NCBI RefSeq assembly: GCF_025149465.1
Contig: NZ_CP102275.1
Coordinates: 992,001 to 1,056,000 of the forward strand
Source of the DNA: Thomasclavelia spiroformis DSM 1552
GTDB taxonomy: Bacteria > Bacillota_I > Bacilli_A > Erysipelotrichales > Coprobacillaceae
Direction of reading: 5' to 3'
Length of the DNA stretch: 64,000 bases
The notes beneath the pieces are model-generated. The model was not told the origin of the DNA. It made no database searches and was given only the letters and a program-made list of their open reading frames with translations. The stretch's first letter is position 1, and each line of letters starts with the position of its first letter. The position numbers and the translations under genes are program-made. This document shows positions 54,260 through 63,976 of this stretch, piece after piece.

Positions 54260-56106
54260 AAAAAAATATGAATTCAAGATATCAAAATTTTTCTATTTCT
54301 GATATCTTGAATTTTCATTAGTAAGGTTTAAATGTTTAATGGCTTACGATGTTTATCACCAAAAGCCAACAATATCATTTTTAATAGATTTTATTAATAA
54401 AAATAAAATTTTACATTAAATACATTTGACTATTTAGGAAAAAAATCGCATGAATTTAAAATTTTGACTTTTGTTTGGGAACAGCGTAAGCTGGGAGAAA
54501 TAGGATCAGCAAGTTCTGGAGTTGGATTTCCTAACAGCGAACAAGGTGGTAAAGAAGGAATTCCTTTTTATAAGGTTTCAGATATGAATTTAGAAGGTAA
54601 TGAAATTGAAATGACTGTTTCAAATAATTACGTCACTAAAGAGCAAATTGCTAGAAAAAAATGGTCACCTTTAAATGATGTACCAGCAATGTATTTTGCA
54701 AAGGTTGGAGCAGCAGTAATGCTTAATCGTAAGCGTTTATGCCGTTTTCCGTTCTTGTTTGATAATAATACCATGGCTTATTCATTGAATAAAGAATATT
54801 GGGATATAAACTTTGCAAAAGCAGAGTTTGCAAAGATAGATTTGACTAAATTAGTTCAAGTTGGAGCATTGCCATCATATAATGCAAATGATGTTGAAAG
54901 TATTAAAATTATGATTCCTTCCCTATTTGAACAAAGCAAGATTGGGAATTATTTTGATGAGTTGGATCGTCTCATCACTCTTCACCAGCGAAAAATATTA
55001 TTGGACAAATATTTTTTAACAATAGATTGGGAACAGCGTAAGCTTGGAGATTGCACATTTTTATCTGGAAAAAAGAATAAAAATAATTTAAATTTAGAAC
55101 CATATGCAATAACAAACGAACATGGATTTATACCACAAAATAAAGCGCATGACGAGTTTGGGTATATGAAAGATACTGATAGAAGAGCCTATAATATTGT
55201 ATCTAAAAATTCATTTGCATATAATCCTGCAAGAATAAATATAGGATCAATAGGTTATTATAAGGGAACTGAAAACGTGATTATAAGTTCACTTTATGAG
55301 GTGTTTCAGACTGTCGATTCAGTTTATGACCCTTTTTTATGGCAATGGTTTAAAACAAAAGATTTCCAGAATTGGATTATACGTTTACAAGAGGGTAGCG
55401 TTCGATTATATTTTTATTATGATAAGTTGTGTGAATGTATAATAAGAATGCCAAAATTGGAAGAACAGATTAAAATAGCAAATTATTTTGAGGCCTTAGA
55501 CAACCTCATCACTCTTCACCAGTGGAAGTGTATGATTTCTAGAAAAAATATAGTGTACGCTTGGGAACAGCGTAAGCTGGGAAAAATATTTGTTAGCATG
55601 CAAAATAATACACTCTCAAGAGCTGATTTATCTTATGATAGTGGGGTTGCTATGAATGTTCACTATGGTGATATTTTGGTGAAATTTGGTGAAGTGCTAG
55701 ATATAAAATCGGAGCGACTTCCTATGATCGTGGATGAGACTGTTCTTGATAAATATAAGTCGTCATTTTTGAAAAATGGTGATATCATTATTGCAGACAC
55801 TGCAGAAGATGAAACGGTTGGAAAGTGTACTGAAATAGCAGGTTTGAGTGACGAATATGTCATTTCAGGACTTCATACAATTCCCTACCGTCCATTACAA
55901 AAATTTGCTTTTGGATATCTTGGATATTATATGAATTCTACTTCCTATCACAATCAACTATTACCACTAATGCAGGGAATAAAGGTTACTTCAATTTCAA
56001 AGGTATCATTACAAAATACGGTTATTATATATCCAAAATCAAAAGTTGAACAAGCAGCTATTGGAAAATATTTTTATAACCTCGATAACCTAATTACTCT
56101 TCACCA
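53108..56106 (+). repeat. Shuffling repeats of the hsdS locus
   Basis: TGGGAACAGCGTAAGCT starts at 53108, 53675, 54476, 55028 and 55562. CTCATCACTCTTCACCA starts at 53549, 54182, 54971 and 55505, with a degenerate copy at 56090. All are in direct orientation and each pair encloses one target-recognition domain. I saw no inverted copies in the window. Confidence 0.9.
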
Positions 56107-56407
56107 GTGGGAGTGTATAGTTTGTACAAAAATAAAGGTAAATACTTCGATACAGTGTAAGTTCATAAAAATAGGTGTTAAATTACAAAAATGTATACTT
56201 CTAAGTATCATTTTATTGTTTAAGCGAAGAAAAATAAGTTGTATTTTCTATGTGAATATTTTATTACGATTTATTAAAGTAATAGAATTGGAAATTGAAT
56301 TGATTTTTGGTATTATAGATGGAACTATAATTGTAATATTTTATTTAAAAATCAGATGTTTATATTTAAATATATTTTGTACATTTATATTTAAGTTCAA
56401 TAAATGA
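54464..56407 (+). pseudogene. Silent array of three hsdS target-recognition cassettes
   Basis: One open frame of 647 codons holds three half-specificity units: about residues 5-180, 187-345 and 366-545, each starting WEQRKLG and ending LITLHQ. Linker segments between units are short and unlike a normal HsdS, and the last 100 residues are hydrophobic/basic read-through of AT-rich DNA. There is no ribosome-binding site at the TTG start, and 204 non-coding bases separate it from hsdS. It is best seen as a store of recognition domains rather than an expressed subunit. Confidence 0.75.
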
Positions 56408-56494
56408 ACATATGATTATTGGATATTTATTAGAGATATATTAATAAATTAATTTTTTTAGAAATCAGATTTAGTAACAAAGGAGATGATGATT

Positions 56495-59470
56495 ATGCCA
56501 GAATTAGAAGCATTAATAGAACAAAAATTGATAGATCAACTGGTTTACGGAGAATCTCAGTGGACATACAGGAAGGATTTAAAAACAGAAGAAGATCTTT
56601 GGAAGAATTTCAAATATATACTGGAACAAAATAACAAAGATAGATTGAATGGTGAAGGTCTTTCTGATGCTGAATTTGATCAGGTGAAAAACCAGTTACA
56701 GTTTTCTTCTTTTTATAAAGCTGGAGAATGGCTGGTTGGTGAAAATGGTAAAGTGATGGTTCATGTGCAAAGGAATACAGAAAAGTTACATCTTGTGGTT
56801 ATGAATCATGAGCATATTGCTGGAGGCAGCAGTGTGTATGAAGTTATCAATCAATATCGTGCTTTAGATACTGATGGAAGTAATATACCTGAACGAGATC
56901 GTCGTTTTGATGTTACCCTTATGATTAATGGTTTACCAATGATTCATATTGAACTTAAAAATAAACAACATTCTTATATGGATGGTTTCTGGCAAATTAA
57001 GAAATATATTGGTGAGGGGAAGTTTACCGGAATCTTTTCTGCTGTTCAGATGTTTGTTATTAGTAACGGTGTAGATACAAAGTATTTTTCTGCAGCTAGT
57101 GATACCGAATTAAACCCTAAATTTATTAGTGGCTGGCTTGATAGTGATAATAATCCAGTATGTGATTATCTTGATTTTGCAAGATGTGTTCTTCGTATTC
57201 CAGAAGCCCACGAGATGATTGCTAGATATACCGTTCTTGATGAAGAGTCTAAGCGATTGATTTTATTAAGACCGTATCAGATTCATGCAATTGAGGCTAT
57301 TCGTGATGCTTCTAAAATAGGTAATTCAGGATTTGTATGGCATACGACAGGTTCAGGGAAAACATTAACCTCATATAAAGCTACAAGAAATCTTTTGATG
57401 GATATTCCATCACTCGATAAAACAATTTTCTTGATTGATAGAAAAGATCTTGATGCTCAAACTACCCTGGCATTTCAGGCATATGCAAATAATGATTTAA
57501 TTGATGTTGACGAAACAAGTAATGTAAATGATTTAAAAAATAAGTTAAAATCTAGTGATCGACAAGTAATTGTAACAACAATACAAAAGCTTCAAAGATT
57601 GATTACAAAACGTTTGCAGGAAGATACACCAGAATATAAAAAAATAAAAAATTTAAAAATAGCTTTTGTTGTTGATGAATGCCATCGAGCAGTAAGTCCA
57701 ACTACAAAAAGAGAAATAGAAAGATTTTTTAGTAATTCTATGTGGTATGGATTTACAGGAACACCGAGATTTGCGGAAAATCCTTATCCAAAATTGGGTG
57801 ATTTACCTAGGACAACAGAAAAATTGTATGGCAAATGTCTGCATAAATATACTATTCAAAATGCTATTCATGATAATGCGGTACTTGGATTTCAAGTGGA
57901 GCATAACGGGCCAAAAAATATGATTGATGAAACGAATGTGGCTATGTATGATAACGAAGTACATATGTTAAAAGTTTTAGATGTTATTTTAAATAAATCA
58001 TATCATAAACTTGGTTTTCAAAATGGAAAAGGAATGACTTATGAAGGAATTTTAACTACAAGTTCAATTCAGATGGCACAAAAGTATTATGAACTTTTGA
58101 AAAAAGTAAAAAACGGAGAAACAGATCTTGTTATTGATGAAAAAATGAAACAGGTTCTTCCTGATTTTCCTAAATTTGCAATTACATATTCTGTATCAGA
58201 AAATGAAGAAGGATCAACTGTAAATCAAGATAAGATGAAAGTATCATTGAATGACTATAATAAAATGTTTGGAACAAAATTTGATATGTCTCAAATTCAA
58301 AGTTATAATAGTAATTTAAATGATCGTCTGGCAAGAAAAAAGGTTAAATATAAAAGTAGAAGTGAGCAACTTGATTTAGTTATCGTAGTAGATAGACTAT
58401 TGACTGGATTTGATGCACCTTGCATGTCTACGATGTATATTGATAGACAACCAATGGGACCTCATGATTTGATTCAAGCATTTTCAAGAACTAATCGTAT
58501 CTTTGATAAAAATAAAACTTATGGACAAATTGTAACGTTCCAGGCACCGATACTTTTTAAAGAAGCAGTTGATACTGCAGTTAAATTATATTCTGCTGGT
58601 GGTACAAAAGATGCTTTAATGGCAGAATGGGATGAAATTGAATCAGCTTTTAGAAAAGCGCTAACAACTTTAAGAGCATTTGCAAGTACACCTGAAGAAG
58701 TTGTAAATATGTCTATTAAAGAAAAGGAAATGTTTGCGAAGATTTTTCAGAATTTTGATAGATTATTCGCTCAATTAAAGTCATTTACTTGTTATGATGA
58801 TTCTATGTTAGACGAATATAAGATAACTCAGGAAGAATATGATAATTATGCAGCACATTATTATAATGTAATAGAAGAGTTAAAAGAGTATAGGTCAAAT
58901 ATTGATAAAGGTGATGATCCTGCAAATATAGTTATTGATTCAGATTATGAACTGATGGCATACAGTCATACTAAAATTGATTATGAATATATCATCAACT
59001 TAATTCAAAATATTGTTAATCAAGACAGTGCAGATGGAGAAATTACATTTGAAATAAGGCAAAAGAAAATTGATGAAGTAAAACAATATATTGAGGAATT
59101 AAGAAAAGATAATTCTAAAGTTGCTGATATTATGGCTAATATTGTTTATGAAATTGAATTAGATGAAAATAAATATCGGGGACAGTCGATATTGAATATT
59201 ATCGAAAGTACTAAGCAAGAATGTATTGAACAAGTAGTTAACGATTTTTGTGATGCTTGGTATGTATCTGAAGAGGAAGTAAAATATGCAGCCACTCATT
59301 ATCGAAATGGTGTGATTCCAAATGAAAGTGCAATTAAGGAAACAGCAAATTTTGCAAGTTATAAACAATCTCAAGAAAAGACTGTTCCAAAATTTAAATA
59401 TTACTCTAAGATGATGGCTGAACTTAGAAAATTAATGGAAGAAGAAATAAAGCCACTTATAATACGTTAA
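56495..59470 (+). CDS. hsdR: Type I restriction endonuclease/translocase subunit
   Basis: A 991-residue motor-nuclease. The N-terminal PD-(D/E)xK nuclease shows RRFDVTLMINGLPMIHIELKNKQ near 150. The SF2 helicase has Walker A VWHTTGSGKTLTSYK near 285, motif II VVDECHRAV near 395, TGTPRF near 425, and motif VI QAFSRTNRIFDKN near 665; a helical C-terminal domain follows. It cuts unmodified DNA after translocation. ATG 56495 is 9 bases after AAAGGAG and is preferred to 56486. Confidence 0.95.
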   Translation: MPELEALIEQKLIDQLVYGESQWTYRKDLKTEEDLWKNFKYILEQNNKDRLNGEGLSDAEFDQVKNQLQFSSFYKAGEWLVGENGKVMVHVQRNTEKLHLVVMNHEHIAGGSSVYEVINQYRALDTDGSNIPERDRRFDVTLMINGLPMIHIELKNKQHSYMDGFWQIKKYIGEGKFTGIFSAVQMFVISNGVDTKYFSAASDTELNPKFISGWLDSDNNPVCDYLDFARCVLRIPEAHEMIARYTVLDEESKRLILLRPYQIHAIEAIRDASKIGNSGFVWHTTGSGKTLTSYKATRNLLMDIPSLDKTIFLIDRKDLDAQTTLAFQAYANNDLIDVDETSNVNDLKNKLKSSDRQVIVTTIQKLQRLITKRLQEDTPEYKKIKNLKIAFVVDECHRAVSPTTKREIERFFSNSMWYGFTGTPRFAENPYPKLGDLPRTTEKLYGKCLHKYTIQNAIHDNAVLGFQVEHNGPKNMIDETNVAMYDNEVHMLKVLDVILNKSYHKLGFQNGKGMTYEGILTTSSIQMAQKYYELLKKVKNGETDLVIDEKMKQVLPDFPKFAITYSVSENEEGSTVNQDKMKVSLNDYNKMFGTKFDMSQIQSYNSNLNDRLARKKVKYKSRSEQLDLVIVVDRLLTGFDAPCMSTMYIDRQPMGPHDLIQAFSRTNRIFDKNKTYGQIVTFQAPILFKEAVDTAVKLYSAGGTKDALMAEWDEIESAFRKALTTLRAFASTPEEVVNMSIKEKEMFAKIFQNFDRLFAQLKSFTCYDDSMLDEYKITQEEYDNYAAHYYNVIEELKEYRSNIDKGDDPANIVIDSDYELMAYSHTKIDYEYIINLIQNIVNQDSADGEITFEIRQKKIDEVKQYIEELRKDNSKVADIMANIVYEIELDENKYRGQSILNIIESTKQECIEQVVNDFCDAWYVSEEEVKYAATHYRNGVIPNESAIKETANFASYKQSQEKTVPKFKYYSKMMAELRKLMEEEIKPLIIR

Positions 59471-59533
59471 AAAAATATAATAAAAGTTTCTTTGTCTATA
59501 TCAGTGTGGGCAATTGGTAGATGGAGGTCGCTT

Positions 59534-60460
59534 ATGTTAAACGATATAAACAAGGAAACTTTATTTTGTGAATATTATAAACAATGGATAGAGGTATATA
59601 AAAGAGGTGCCATTAGAGATGCGACAATGGCAAAATATTTGATGACACATAAATGGGTTGAAAGACTTATTCCTGATTTAAAAATAAAGGAATTGACTAG
59701 AACAGCATATCAACAACTTTTAAATGATTATGCTAAGGAACATGAAAGGCAAACAACACTAGATTTTCATCATCAATTAAAAGGGGCAATTTTAGATGCA
59801 ATTGATGAGGGGTTGTTAAGTAGAGATCCTACCAGAAAAGCAATTATTAAGGGTAAGACACCTAAGGTAAAGAAAATTAAATTTTTAAATCAATTTGAGC
59901 TACATACCTTACTTGCAAATCTTGATTTAAAAGAAACTGTGAATTGGGATTGGTTTATTTTACTTGTCGCCAAAACAGGAATGAGATTTTCAGAAGCCTT
60001 AGCAATTACACCGGAGGATTTTGACTTTTCAAGACAAATGTTGTCTATTAGTAAAACCTGGGATTATAAAGGAGAAGGAGGTTTTTTACCAACAAAGAAC
60101 AAATCATCTGTAAGAAAGATACAAATTGACTGGCAAATTGTAGTTAAGTTCTCTGAACTCATTAAAACATTGCCAAAAGATAAGCCTATTTTTGTTGGTG
60201 AAAATAAAATATATAATTCGACAGTTAATGATGTTTTAACAAGGCATTGTAAAGAATGTGGCATTTCAATAATATCTATTCACGGTTTAAGACATACACA
60301 TGCTTCACTGCTATTATTTGCAGGTGTATCGATTGCCAGTGTAGCAAGGAGATTAGGTCATGCTAGTATGACAACAACACAAAAAACATATTTACATATT
60401 ATACAAGAACTTGAAAATAAAGATGTTGATCTCGTAATGAGAACATTATCAGGATTATAA
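59534..60460 (+). CDS. Tyrosine recombinase beside the type I locus
   Basis: A 308-residue phage-integrase-family enzyme. A SAM-like core-binding domain covers about 5-110; the catalytic domain has Arg in AKTGMRFSEALAI, HGLRHTHASLLL (HxxR) and RRLGHASMTTTQKTYLHI (His and nucleophilic Tyr). GGAGG lies 6 bases before ATG 59534. Such recombinases next to hsdS genes drive specificity switching, and the repeated hsdS segments at 53.1-56.1 kb are natural substrates. It could alternatively be the integrase of the island. Confidence 0.9.
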   Translation: MLNDINKETLFCEYYKQWIEVYKRGAIRDATMAKYLMTHKWVERLIPDLKIKELTRTAYQQLLNDYAKEHERQTTLDFHHQLKGAILDAIDEGLLSRDPTRKAIIKGKTPKVKKIKFLNQFELHTLLANLDLKETVNWDWFILLVAKTGMRFSEALAITPEDFDFSRQMLSISKTWDYKGEGGFLPTKNKSSVRKIQIDWQIVVKFSELIKTLPKDKPIFVGENKIYNSTVNDVLTRHCKECGISIISIHGLRHTHASLLLFAGVSIASVARRLGHASMTTTQKTYLHIIQELENKDVDLVMRTLSGL

Positions 60461-61056
60461 TTAATAAAATAGAAAATTGCTTGCACTGATAGTATGTAAA
60501 TAGAGATTAATTTTAAGAAAAATTATGAACGGCAGATTTTTAAAGCTATTCAAGGATAAATAATAAATTATATTGTTTAATACTAGAACACAATGATATT
60601 GTACAATTAATATTATATTCATTATGTTGAATTGATATTATTAAGATGATTGAAAATATTATTATAGTGATATACAAAATGCATTGAGCTTTATTTCATC
60701 AGCATTAAGTGGTTGATATGATTTAATAGTTTTAAAAGAATATCAAGCTACGACTGAAATTTCAAGTCAAATATTAAAGTTAAAATACTATATAGTTTTT
60801 TATCAAGTCAAAGGCGATACTGTTTATATTGAAAGGTAAAAAATTAATTAAGAAATACGAAATTACACAGAATCAATGTTCTTTGGATTAACTACACAAC
60901 AATACATATTTTCATTTTTGTCAGTTTATTTATATGTAGAAAAAATAGTATCATGGTTCTAGGTTTTTGTAGGAGAACTATTTGCTACATTATATTAGAT
61001 TTTTGATAGTTGACAAATAATTAAAATTTTAATAAACTTTAATAGAATTAAATAAA
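60461..61056. other. AT-rich spacer with no visible gene
   Basis: About 600 bases of AT-rich DNA with only short broken frames. It forms the right border of the defence island before the riboswitch. I see no attachment-site repeat. Confidence 0.5.
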
Positions 61057-61092
61057 CTGGTTCGAAAGCCAAACCCAGTATAAAAAACTAAG
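61057..61092 (+). promoter_or_regulatory. PreQ1-I riboswitch aptamer
   Basis: The 36-base stretch forms stem CTGG(G)/CCCAG with an internal TTCGAAAGCC loop, followed by the A-rich pseudoknot tail ATAAAAAACTAAG, the consensus of the preQ1-I class. It lies about 75 bases before a queT gene, its usual client. Binding of preQ1 should favour the terminator that follows. Confidence 0.88.
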
Positions 61093-61102
61093 AATAATAA
61101 TG

Positions 61103-61125
61103 AAAGTGGCTTTGCCACTTTTTAT
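61103..61125 (+). terminator. Riboswitch-controlled terminator
   Basis: AAAGTGGC pairs with GCCACTTTTT around TTT, then T/A-rich sequence. It stands between the preQ1 aptamer and queT and is the likely expression platform. Confidence 0.85.
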
Positions 61126-61166
61126 TATTATTTGGCTTCAAACTGTAATTTTGGAGAGGTAAGAAA

Positions 61167-61649
61167 ATGAAAAAAAGAAAAGATTTAATTAAGATGATTA
61201 CTTTAAATGCAATGGTCGCTACTATTTATGCAGTGTTAACTTTGATGATTCAACCACTGGCATATCGAGAATTGCAATTAAGGTTATCAGAGATTGTTGT
61301 ATTATTAGCGTTTTATAACAAAAAACTAATACCAGGGCTAGCAATAGGATGCTTTATAGCAAATATTCCTTCACCTTTAGGGGTTATTGATTGGATTGTT
61401 GGTCCTTTAAGTACATTAGTTGTATGCTATTTTATGAATAGAGTAACGAATATTTATCTTTCGGCTTTAATTGGATCAATAGCAACAGGATCAATTGTTG
61501 GTGGGGAATTGTGTTTAGTTTATCATATCCCTTATTTAATTAATGCACTGTATGTTTTTATTGGTGAAGCAATTGTATTATATTTAGGAACAGTTGTTTT
61601 TAAACGATTAGAAAAGAATGTTAAGTTTATAGAATATATTAAGGAGTAA
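61167..61649 (+). CDS. queT: QueT-type ECF substrate-binding (S) component
   Basis: A 160-residue membrane protein with five to six helices (residues 13-35, 42-60, 62-95, 96-115, 125-150). RELQLRLSEIVVLLAFY and NIPSPLGVIDWIVGPLSTL are hallmarks of QueT, the S component that imports queuosine precursors using a shared ECF energising module (encoded elsewhere). GGAGAGG precedes the ATG. It is under the preQ1 riboswitch and 2 bases from the next gene. Confidence 0.93.
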   Translation: MKKRKDLIKMITLNAMVATIYAVLTLMIQPLAYRELQLRLSEIVVLLAFYNKKLIPGLAIGCFIANIPSPLGVIDWIVGPLSTLVVCYFMNRVTNIYLSALIGSIATGSIVGGELCLVYHIPYLINALYVFIGEAIVLYLGTVVFKRLEKNVKFIEYIKE

Positions 61650-61651
61650 TT

Positions 61652-62341
61652 ATGGAGCGTTATAGTCATATCTTAGAAAAAGATAAAAGAGAAATAGTTT
61701 TATTAAAGTCAAGACCATGTATATGGGGTAAGTGTTCGTTTTGTGATTATATTGAAGATAACGACGTTGATCAAAAAGAAAATCAGAAGATTAATGATGA
61801 AGTATTGAATAAGATAACTGGTCAATATGGAGTATTAGAAGTTATTAATTCAGGTAGTTTTTTTGAATTACCTGATGAAACAATAGAAAGAATATATAAA
61901 ATTATTGGTGAAAAAAAGATAAAGAGATTATATATAGAAGCTCATTATTTATATAAAAAGAAGATAAAAGCTTTAAGAGAAAAATTTAAAATAGAGATTA
62001 TCGTAAAAACTGGTATCGAAACTTTTAATGATGAAATGAGAAACAATGTTTTAAATAAAAATATTCATTTTGATAAAATCGAAGAAATATTAGAAGATTT
62101 TGATTCACCTTGTTTAATGGTAGGTATCCAAGGTCAAACTAAAGAGATGATTAGAAAAGATATTGAAATACTAACCAAATATTTTGATCATGGAACAATT
62201 AATATATATCGTAATAATTCTACACCAATAAAAAGAGATGAAGAATTAATAAAATGGTTTGATGAAGAATATCATGATTTAAAAAATAATAGAAAATATG
62301 ATTATTTAGGAATCCCTACTGATTTTGGGGTTGGAGATTAA
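61652..62341 (+). CDS. Radical SAM-like enzyme, probable queuine lyase (QueL-like)
   Basis: A 229-residue protein with an unusual cluster motif, SRPCIWGKCSFCDY (CxxxxCxxC instead of CxxxCxxC), followed by the INSGSFFELPDETI segment and a short radical SAM half-barrel. Queuine lyase, which converts salvaged queuine to preQ1, is a non-canonical radical SAM enzyme encoded with queT in gut Firmicutes; the riboswitch, gene order and motif all fit. It begins 2 bases after queT (AAGGAG inside queT's end). Assignment is by context and recollection of the family. Confidence 0.75.
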   Translation: MERYSHILEKDKREIVLLKSRPCIWGKCSFCDYIEDNDVDQKENQKINDEVLNKITGQYGVLEVINSGSFFELPDETIERIYKIIGEKKIKRLYIEAHYLYKKKIKALREKFKIEIIVKTGIETFNDEMRNNVLNKNIHFDKIEEILEDFDSPCLMVGIQGQTKEMIRKDIEILTKYFDHGTINIYRNNSTPIKRDEELIKWFDEEYHDLKNNRKYDYLGIPTDFGVGD

Positions 62342-62651
62342 AATTTAGATATAAATTAAATACTGATAGACATATACCAAGAGCATAATTTCTTTAGACT
62401 AAAAAAATAGTGGATTGTATATTGGTGGTTTCTTTAAAAGAATTATTAATATTTCTTTATGACAATTATATCTTATTAGCGTTAAAATATGGTTGTTTTA
62501 TTAATGAAACTTATGGTTAGATTAAAAGAAGAAGCTATATTAAAGAACTTACTAAAGAAAAACAAGAATACTAGCACATTGTATCTTGAGGAATTAGTAT
62601 AAAATTGATAAAATAGGTATGTAAAAAATATTTAGATTAGGAGTTGAATGT
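62342..62651. other. Intergenic region before efp
   Basis: About 310 bases without a gene; a TAGGAG ribosome-binding site for efp lies at its end. I see no clear structure. Confidence 0.4.
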
Positions 62652-63209
62652 ATGGCTATTTTAGCAGGTGATTTTAAAACAGGGTTAACTTTAATTGTTG
62701 ATGGTGATCCTTGTCAAGTTTTAGATTTTCAACATGTAAAACCAGGTAAAGGAGCGGCTATCTTAAAAACAAAGATGAGAAACTTAAAAACTGGTGCAAT
62801 TCAAGAAAGAAATTTTAATGCTTCTACAAAGTTTGAAGCAGCAAACATTTCTAGAAAAGCAGCACAATATTCATATGAAGCAGATGGTACATATTATTTT
62901 ATGGATATGGAAACATATGAAACATATGAATTAGCAGAGGAACAAGTAGGGGATACTAAATACTATATTATTGAAGGTTCAGAGGTATCATTAATGTTCT
63001 TTGAAGGATTATTATTATCTGTATCAGTTCCAGAAAAAGTGGAATTAACAGTTGTAGAAACAGATCCAGCAATCAAAGGAGCACCATCTAACCAAACAAA
63101 AGATGCTGTTACTGATACTGGATTATCATTACGAGTTCCTCAATTCATTGAACCTGGAGAAAAAATTGTAGTGTTTACAGCTGATGGTAAATATGCAGGA
63201 AGAGCTTAA
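62652..63209 (+). CDS. efp: Translation elongation factor P
   Basis: A 185-residue protein that rescues ribosomes stalled on proline runs. The N-terminal KOW-like domain has the tip loop HVKPGKGAAIL with the Lys at the modification position (K32); two OB-fold domains follow, with the C-terminal signature DTGLSLRVPQFIEPGEKI and the ending GKYAGRA. The length is standard. Its stop codon lies in the terminator stem. Confidence 0.97.
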   Translation: MAILAGDFKTGLTLIVDGDPCQVLDFQHVKPGKGAAILKTKMRNLKTGAIQERNFNASTKFEAANISRKAAQYSYEADGTYYFMDMETYETYELAEEQVGDTKYYIIEGSEVSLMFFEGLLLSVSVPEKVELTVVETDPAIKGAPSNQTKDAVTDTGLSLRVPQFIEPGEKIVVFTADGKYAGRA

Positions 63210-63223
63210 TTAAGCTCTTTTTT
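63201..63223 (+). terminator. Terminator overlapping the end of efp
   Basis: AGAGCTTAATTAAGCTCT is a perfect 18-base palindrome followed by TTTTT. It overlaps the efp stop and ends 7 bases before the next ATG. Confidence 0.8.
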
Positions 63224-63229
63224 AAAATT

Positions 63230-63976
63230 ATGAATAAGGTTGTATTAATTACAGGTGGAGCTCAGGGAATTGGGAAGGCAATTGCCTTAGAACTTGGAAA
63301 ACAAGGTTATGATATTGTTATAAATTATTTAACATCAAAAAAAGAAGCTGAAATATTAAAAGATAAAATTATCAAGGATTATGGGGTACGATGTATAGCG
63401 ATTCAATGTGATGTTTCTAAGGAAAATGAAGTAGATAAAATGATATCTACTATTGAAGCAAAACTTGGTGGTGTTGATATTTTAATCAATAATGCTGCAA
63501 TTGATTTATCAAACTTATTTCATTTAAAAAATGCTGATGAATTTAAAAAAACATTAGATGTAAATGTAGTAGGGGCATTTAATTGTAGTAAGCGAGTATA
63601 TCGTCATATGATCGATCAAGAATATGGAAGAATAATAAATATTTCTTCGACTAATGGGATTAATACTTATTATCCAATGTGCATTGATTATGATGCAAGT
63701 AAAGCAGCGTTAATTTCAATGACGCATAATCTGGCTTTCGAATTTGCACCATATGTTAATGTAAATTGTATTGCCCCAGGATTCATTGGTACTGAAAATG
63801 AATTGGATGGATATGATGAAGAGTTTTTAAAGGAAGAAACAGAAAAAATAATGGTTAACCGTTATGGTAAACCAGAAGAAGTAGCTTATTTAGTTAAGTT
63901 TTTAATTAGTGATGAAGCAAATTTTATCAATAATACGATTATTCGTATTGATGGTGGACAAAAGGGAAGCTGTTAA
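63230..63976 (+). CDS. Short-chain dehydrogenase/reductase, FabG-like
   Basis: A 248-residue NAD(P)-dependent oxidoreductase. Cofactor loop TGGAQGIGKAIALEL (residues 8-22), LINNAAID near 85, catalytic Ser in IINISSTNG and Tyr-Lys in YDASKAAL, and the C-terminal NNTIIRIDGGQKG. Sequence fits 3-oxoacyl-ACP reductase or a related SDR; the substrate cannot be fixed. The ATG lies only 7 bases after the T-tract of the efp terminator and has no Shine-Dalgarno sequence, so expression probably depends on read-through. Confidence 0.88.
   Translation: MNKVVLITGGAQGIGKAIALELGKQGYDIVINYLTSKKEAEILKDKIIKDYGVRCIAIQCDVSKENEVDKMISTIEAKLGGVDILINNAAIDLSNLFHLKNADEFKKTLDVNVVGAFNCSKRVYRHMIDQEYGRIINISSTNGINTYYPMCIDYDASKAALISMTHNLAFEFAPYVNVNCIAPGFIGTENELDGYDEEFLKEETEKIMVNRYGKPEEVAYLVKFLISDEANFINNTIIRIDGGQKGSC

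Noticed and set aside
53108-56106. Inverted-repeat (invertible) hsdS arrangement
   Set aside because: All copies of both repeat motifs are in direct orientation; no reverse copies were found in this locus.
54464-56407. A normal second HsdS protein
   Set aside because: It has three recognition units instead of two, no ribosome-binding site and a tail that reads into AT-rich DNA, so a silent cassette array is more likely.
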